From assembly GCA_943787725.1 (NCBI GenBank), contig CALSNM010000009.1:1-64000 (forward strand): a stretch of DNA of 64,000 nucleotides, written 5' to 3'. Under the pieces are notes generated by a model. The model was not told where the DNA came from, searched no databases, and saw only the letters and a program-made list of their open reading frames with translations. Every line of letters begins with the position of its first letter. Positions within the stretch are counted from its first letter, which is position 1. Made by a program: the position numbers and the translations under genes. Positions 60,680-64,000 of this stretch are shown here, in pieces. This DNA is from an uncultured Flavobacteriales bacterium (GTDB lineage Bacteria; Bacteroidota; Bacteroidia; Flavobacteriales_D; Parvicellaceae).

Positions 60680-61357
60680 TCACTTTTTCTGACCTTCCAA
60701 AACAAGCACAAACTCTCCTTTCGGAGCCTTTTCTTGGAAATGAAGCAAAGCCTCAGATAGTGTTCCTCGGATGTTTTCCTCATAGATTTTTGTTAGTTCT
60801 CTTGTTACTGAACACTTTCGATCCGGTCCAAAAACCTCAACAAATTGCTCAAGAGCCTTAACAACTCTATACGGAGACTCATAAAAAACCATGGTTCGTG
60901 GCTCATCTTTCAGTGCTTCTAGTCGTTTTATTCTTCCCTTTTTATGAGGTAAAAAGCCTTCAAACAAGAACCGGTCACACGGAAGGCCAGAGTTTACTAA
61001 AGCAGGCACAAAAGCCGTCGCGCCAGGCAAAGTTTCAACATCAACAGCATTTTCAATGCAAGCTCTTACCAACAAGAAGCCCGGGTCCGAAATCGAAGGA
61101 GTGCCAGCATCACTTACCAAGGCAAAAACATTTTCTGTAGAAGAAAGGTCGCCCACTAATTGCTCCACAATTTTGTGTTCGTTATGCAAATGAAAGGAGC
61201 GTTGCGGCGTCTTTATGTTAAGATGTTTCAATAATTTTCCGCTTGTACGGGTGTCTTCAGCTAAAATTAAATTCGCTTCTTTTAAGGCGCGAATAGCACG
61301 AAGAGTTATATCTTCTAAATTCCCAATAGGGGTTGGCACAACAATTAGTTTTCCCAT
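60680..61357 (-). CDS. rsmI: 16S rRNA 2'-O-ribose C1402 methyltransferase RsmI
   Basis: The 225-residue product is a SAM-dependent methyltransferase of the tetrapyrrole-methylase fold that modifies C1402 of 16S rRNA. The N-terminus 'LIVVPTPIGNLEDITLRAIR' and 'ILAEDTRTSGKLLKHL' are signatures of the family. So are 'LVSDAGTPSISDPGFLLVRA' and 'VETLPGATAFVPALVNSGLP'. 'FLPHKKGRIKRL', 'MVFYESPYRVVKAL' and 'VTRELTKIYEE' complete the core. Length is normal for Bacteroidota RsmI, which lack the extra C-terminal extension of some homologues. The start lies one base after the stop of the RDD gene, so the two are probably cotranscribed. Confidence 0.96.
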   Translation of the reverse strand: MGKLIVVPTPIGNLEDITLRAIRALKEANLILAEDTRTSGKLLKHLNIKTPQRSFHLHNEHKIVEQLVGDLSSTENVFALVSDAGTPSISDPGFLLVRACIENAVDVETLPGATAFVPALVNSGLPCDRFLFEGFLPHKKGRIKRLEALKDEPRTMVFYESPYRVVKALEQFVEVFGPDRKCSVTRELTKIYEENIRGTLSEALLHFQEKAPKGEFVLVLEGQKK

Positions 61358-61358
61358 T

Positions 61359-62117
61359 TTAAGATCTCGTTAGCACAATGTAGTCCTGTAATATAGTTTT
61401 TAAAAACGTGACTTTGTTATTTGGAATAGTTGTAATATTAAGCTTTTCACTAACTATTTTAGTTAGTTCCGTGATTAACTTTTTGTGTTGTTTGTTTGGG
61501 CGGCTTCTAAATCTATCAATTGAATTTTTGACTAACAACATATCTTCATCCGACAACTGCACTACTTGCGGATATTTTGTCTCATAATTCTCTTTGTTTT
61601 TTATTGTTAAAATATCTTTTATGCTGTATTGTGAAGTGGACTTAAGTTTTATGACACATGTGTTTGCAATAACATCTCCTAGGCGTTGCATTTTATCTGA
61701 TGATGAAGCCGACAAAGCCGCGATTGACCCAACAGAAAACAAAATATCTATTAACCTAAAAGACCACCTTAAAAACAGTTCACCCATTGAAGGGGTGCCG
61801 CCTGAAACTTTTACAACCCTAATTCCAAGTGCTATTTTACCTATAGATTGTCCTCCAAAAAAAGCCTCCATAATAAAAGAATAAAAAAAGACAGGAAGCA
61901 TAAACAAAGTAAAAGCTGTATAAATCACTTCACCCGAATCAAGCAATTTATTTGTGGCAAAGCCTGCAGCTAATGTGGTGAACAGAGTTGTACATATTGT
62001 GATGTAAAAAAACAATATTACTAGGTCCAATAGTAAAGCCAAAGCCCTACTTGATATTGGAGCTAGTTGATACTGAATGATAACGTTATGTGCAGTTACT
62101 ATCTCTGTGGTTTTCAT
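61359..62117 (-). CDS. RDD-family membrane protein
   Basis: I use the ATG at 62117 ('MKTTEIVTAHNVIIQYQLAP'), because this is the usual RDD-family start in Bacteroidota; the frame is open 28 codons upstream. The product has 252 residues. The RDD domain (about 15-160) shows 'APISSRALALLLDLVILFF', a second helix ('LFMLPVFFYSFIMEAFFGG') and 'QSIGKIALGIRVVKVSGG', followed by a third helix ('LIDILFSVGSIAAL'). The C-terminal 90 residues are soluble and helical. The gene is divergent from the SpoIIM-like gene, 151 bases away, an arrangement common in Bacteroidota next to MoxR/DUF58 clusters. RDD proteins are transporters or membrane scaffolds; no specific substrate is known here. Confidence 0.87.
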   Translation of the reverse strand: MKTTEIVTAHNVIIQYQLAPISSRALALLLDLVILFFYITICTTLFTTLAAGFATNKLLDSGEVIYTAFTLFMLPVFFYSFIMEAFFGGQSIGKIALGIRVVKVSGGTPSMGELFLRWSFRLIDILFSVGSIAALSASSSDKMQRLGDVIANTCVIKLKSTSQYSIKDILTIKNKENYETKYPQVVQLSDEDMLLVKNSIDRFRSRPNKQHKKLITELTKIVSEKLNITTIPNNKVTFLKTILQDYIVLTRS

Positions 62118-62268
62118 TTCTGAAGCTAAATATAGGAAGGAATACTTCTTAAAATAAAAAAAATGGGTTTTATCTATTTTCTTTAACTCTTCTTTTCTCA
62201 ATTTGAGAAGTCAATTTTAACCCTTACATTTAGGAGTTATTTAACACAAAACTCCTGAGTAAAGCTCC

Positions 62269-64000
62269 ATGAAGGAAACAGCTTTTATTAATCAGAATAA
62301 AAAAAAGTGGGCGAAATTCGAACGAATGTCCAAACAAAACCAGAGCGATCCGGATGAGCTGAGCGATTTGTTTATTGAAATAACAGATGATTTGGCTTAT
62401 GCTAGAACTCATTATTCCAAAAGGTCTGTAAAAGTTTATTTAAACTCGCTTGCGCAAAAATCATTTCAAGGGATTTATAAAAAAAACCGTACGTCTTTTA
62501 GTGTTTTTTTTCAGTTTTGGACAACCAGCCTTCCATTAGAAATGTTTAGAATCCGCAAGGCATTGCTTGCATCATTTATCGTTTTTTTTATCGGAATGCT
62601 GATAGGCATGGTTTCTACAATGGATGACCCCGATTTCTTGGGAGCAGTAATAGGTTACGAATATGTTCATATGACCGAGCAAAACATTGCCAACGGAGAA
62701 CCAATGAGTGTATACGGAAACAACGGAGGTGAAATGTATTCTTTTATTTCTATTGCTCAAAACAATTTAAGGGTAACTCTTATGGCTTTTGTTTTGGGAA
62801 TATTTTTTTCTGTGGGTTCTGCTGTGTATATGTTTTTTAATGGAATAATGGTTGGTGCTTTTCAATGGTTTTTTAAAGTAAGGGGTCTTTTGCTAACCTC
62901 TTTTTTAACTATTTGGGTACATGGCGCTTTCGAAATATCTGGGATAATAATTGCTGGCGCTGCGGGTATTACTCTTGGGAATGGTTTTATGTTTCCAGGA
63001 ACATTAACCCGAATGCAATCTTTATCGATTGCTGCAAAAAGAGGAGTGAAAGTGATTATTGGGTTATTCCCTGTCATTCTTTTTGCTGCTTTTATTGAGG
63101 GGTTCGCTTCGCGGCACACTGAGTGGCCAGACGCAATAAAGGGAGGAATCATCTTTTTAAGTTTTACTATTATGGTTTTCTATTTTGTTCTGTACCCTTA
63201 TATTGTGGCTAAAAAGCACCATTTCAATGAGAATGTATCTGAAAAACCAACTTTTGTTGAAAAGAAACCTTTTGAGTTATATAAAGTCCGTAATGTTGGC
63301 GGAATTTTTACAGATACGTTTGTCTTTTATAGAAAGTTTTTTCACTACTTCTCCAAAGTTTATTCATTCATTTTTCCTGCAACCATAACATATATTGTTT
63401 GGTTTTTTTATCAGTATCCTTATGGAGGTACAATTAATGACTGGTACGAAAATATGTCCATTGCTTTTGGTATTGGCAACAGTGCTTTTCGTTGGGAAAC
63501 TTTTAGTGTGCTTACTTTTCTTTTTTCTTTAAACGTCACAAGCGTCTTTTTTGCTTTTACAATAGCAAAAGGACAAGAAAAACCTAATAACCTTACAAAA
63601 GCTTTTTTAACATATATGTTAAAAAATGTTTGGAGGGTTGTTCCAATAGTTGGAGCAGCTCTGTTGTTAATGCAGGTCAATATTTGGATAATTTTTTTAG
63701 CCTGTTTTCTAATGCCATTTGCTCTATCTTTAAGTTTTCCTGGAGCTTTTGAAAACAGAAGGTTGTTTATGGGGATTGGACGCGGCCTTTTAATTGGAAA
63801 AAGGGGGTGGACTGCAGGCCTGGGTGTCTTTTTTATATTCTTGTTTATTCTGGGATTAATTTTCTTTTTTGCTTTTGGACCTGTGCAGGATTTAATAAAA
63901 ATGGTTTTGAATTGGTTCCTAATTTCAACAACGGATGACTATTTTCTAATAATGAACATTGTCGAAGCTTGTCTTTACATGTTAATAGCTCATTTCATAG
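62269..64000 (+). CDS. Stage II sporulation protein M (SpoIIM/DUF95) family membrane protein, C-terminus outside window
   Basis: The frame runs from the ATG at 62269 to the window edge, giving 577 visible residues without breaks. A soluble N-terminus ('KKWAKFERMSKQNQSDPDEL') is followed by the SpoIIM core (about 105-310). This has several TM helices and the family features 'NNLRVTLMAFVLGIFFSVGS', 'GIMVGAFQWFF', 'TIWVHGAFEISGIIIAGAAG'. A second multi-helix part (about 370-577) extends beyond the canonical core. Bacteroidota do not sporulate; this family usually sits with RDD, MoxR ATPase and DUF58 genes in a membrane-associated system of unclear function. The divergent RDD gene fits that context. 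Downstream partners lie outside the window. Confidence 0.88.
   Translation, partial: MKETAFINQNKKKWAKFERMSKQNQSDPDELSDLFIEITDDLAYARTHYSKRSVKVYLNSLAQKSFQGIYKKNRTSFSVFFQFWTTSLPLEMFRIRKALLASFIVFFIGMLIGMVSTMDDPDFLGAVIGYEYVHMTEQNIANGEPMSVYGNNGGEMYSFISIAQNNLRVTLMAFVLGIFFSVGSAVYMFFNGIMVGAFQWFFKVRGLLLTSFLTIWVHGAFEISGIIIAGAAGITLGNGFMFPGTLTRMQSLSIAAKRGVKVIIGLFPVILFAAFIEGFASRHTEWPDAIKGGIIFLSFTIMVFYFVLYPYIVAKKHHFNENVSEKPTFVEKKPFELYKVRNVGGIFTDTFVFYRKFFHYFSKVYSFIFPATITYIVWFFYQYPYGGTINDWYENMSIAFGIGNSAFRWETFSVLTFLFSLNVTSVFFAFTIAKGQEKPNNLTKAFLTYMLKNVWRVVPIVGAALLLMQVNIWIIFLACFLMPFALSLSFPGAFENRRLFMGIGRGLLIGKRGWTAGLGVFFIFLFILGLIFFFAFGPVQDLIKMVLNWFLISTTDDYFLIMNIVEACLYMLIAHFI

Noticed and set aside
60637-60861. 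Rightward 74-residue ORF opposite rsmI
   Set aside because: It overlaps the conserved 3' end of rsmI and has no independent support.

Overview
The window looks like a chromosomal segment of a free-living, probably aquatic member of the Bacteroidota, most likely order Flavobacteriales. The reasons are low G+C, A-rich leaders without Shine-Dalgarno motifs, TTG / TAnnTTTG-like promoter elements, and above all the many secreted proteins ending in type IX secretion system (T9SS) sorting domains. Most carry type A tails (YPNP...G.Y); two carry the gliding-motility-like type B tail. I found no tRNA, rRNA, CRISPR, insertion sequence or integrase. Nearly everything between 1 and 60.6 kb is cell-surface or secreted; housekeeping genes are leuS, rsmI, an Hsp20 chaperone and an RDD/SpoIIM membrane pair.

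Layout. 1-1877 (-) is a truncated adhesin-like protein with a choice-of-anchor L domain. 2249-12715 (+) holds a Cys-rich/TM/T9SS protein, a TPR protein, and a tight run of a GEVED protein, four six-bladed kelch propellers, two small lipoproteins and a DUF2490 outer-membrane barrel. 12965-19451 (+) is a small secreted protein plus a 2023-residue SprB-repeat adhesin with a type B tail. 45102 down to 19735 (-) is one nine-gene co-directional run of about 25 kb: an outer-membrane beta-barrel, a giant (about 2747 residues) TANFOR-like beta-repeat protein, an FN3 protein, three phage-tail-collar paralogues, a type A PKD protein, a type B PKD adhesin and a PorP/SprF-like partner fused to a coiled coil and a SPOR-like domain. 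I consider this the most likely undescribed system: a T9SS-linked surface apparatus with tail-fibre-like tips. 45283-48395 (-) is leuS and a small ORF. 48496-55361 holds two divergent GEVED/FN3 secreted proteins, one with three near-identical 252-codon tandem repeats. 55438-62117 (-) has Hsp20, a secreted EEVLH protein, a secreted PNGase F-like protein, rsmI and an RDD protein. 62269-64000 (+) is a truncated SpoIIM-family gene.

Quality caveat. At least 25 single-base frame disruptions are visible, dense between 46 and 55 kb. They include four in leuS, an essential gene, and they cancel to give sensible full-length proteins. Most are therefore probably uncorrected sequence errors. I give the reconstructed gene spans and say where each frame change lies.
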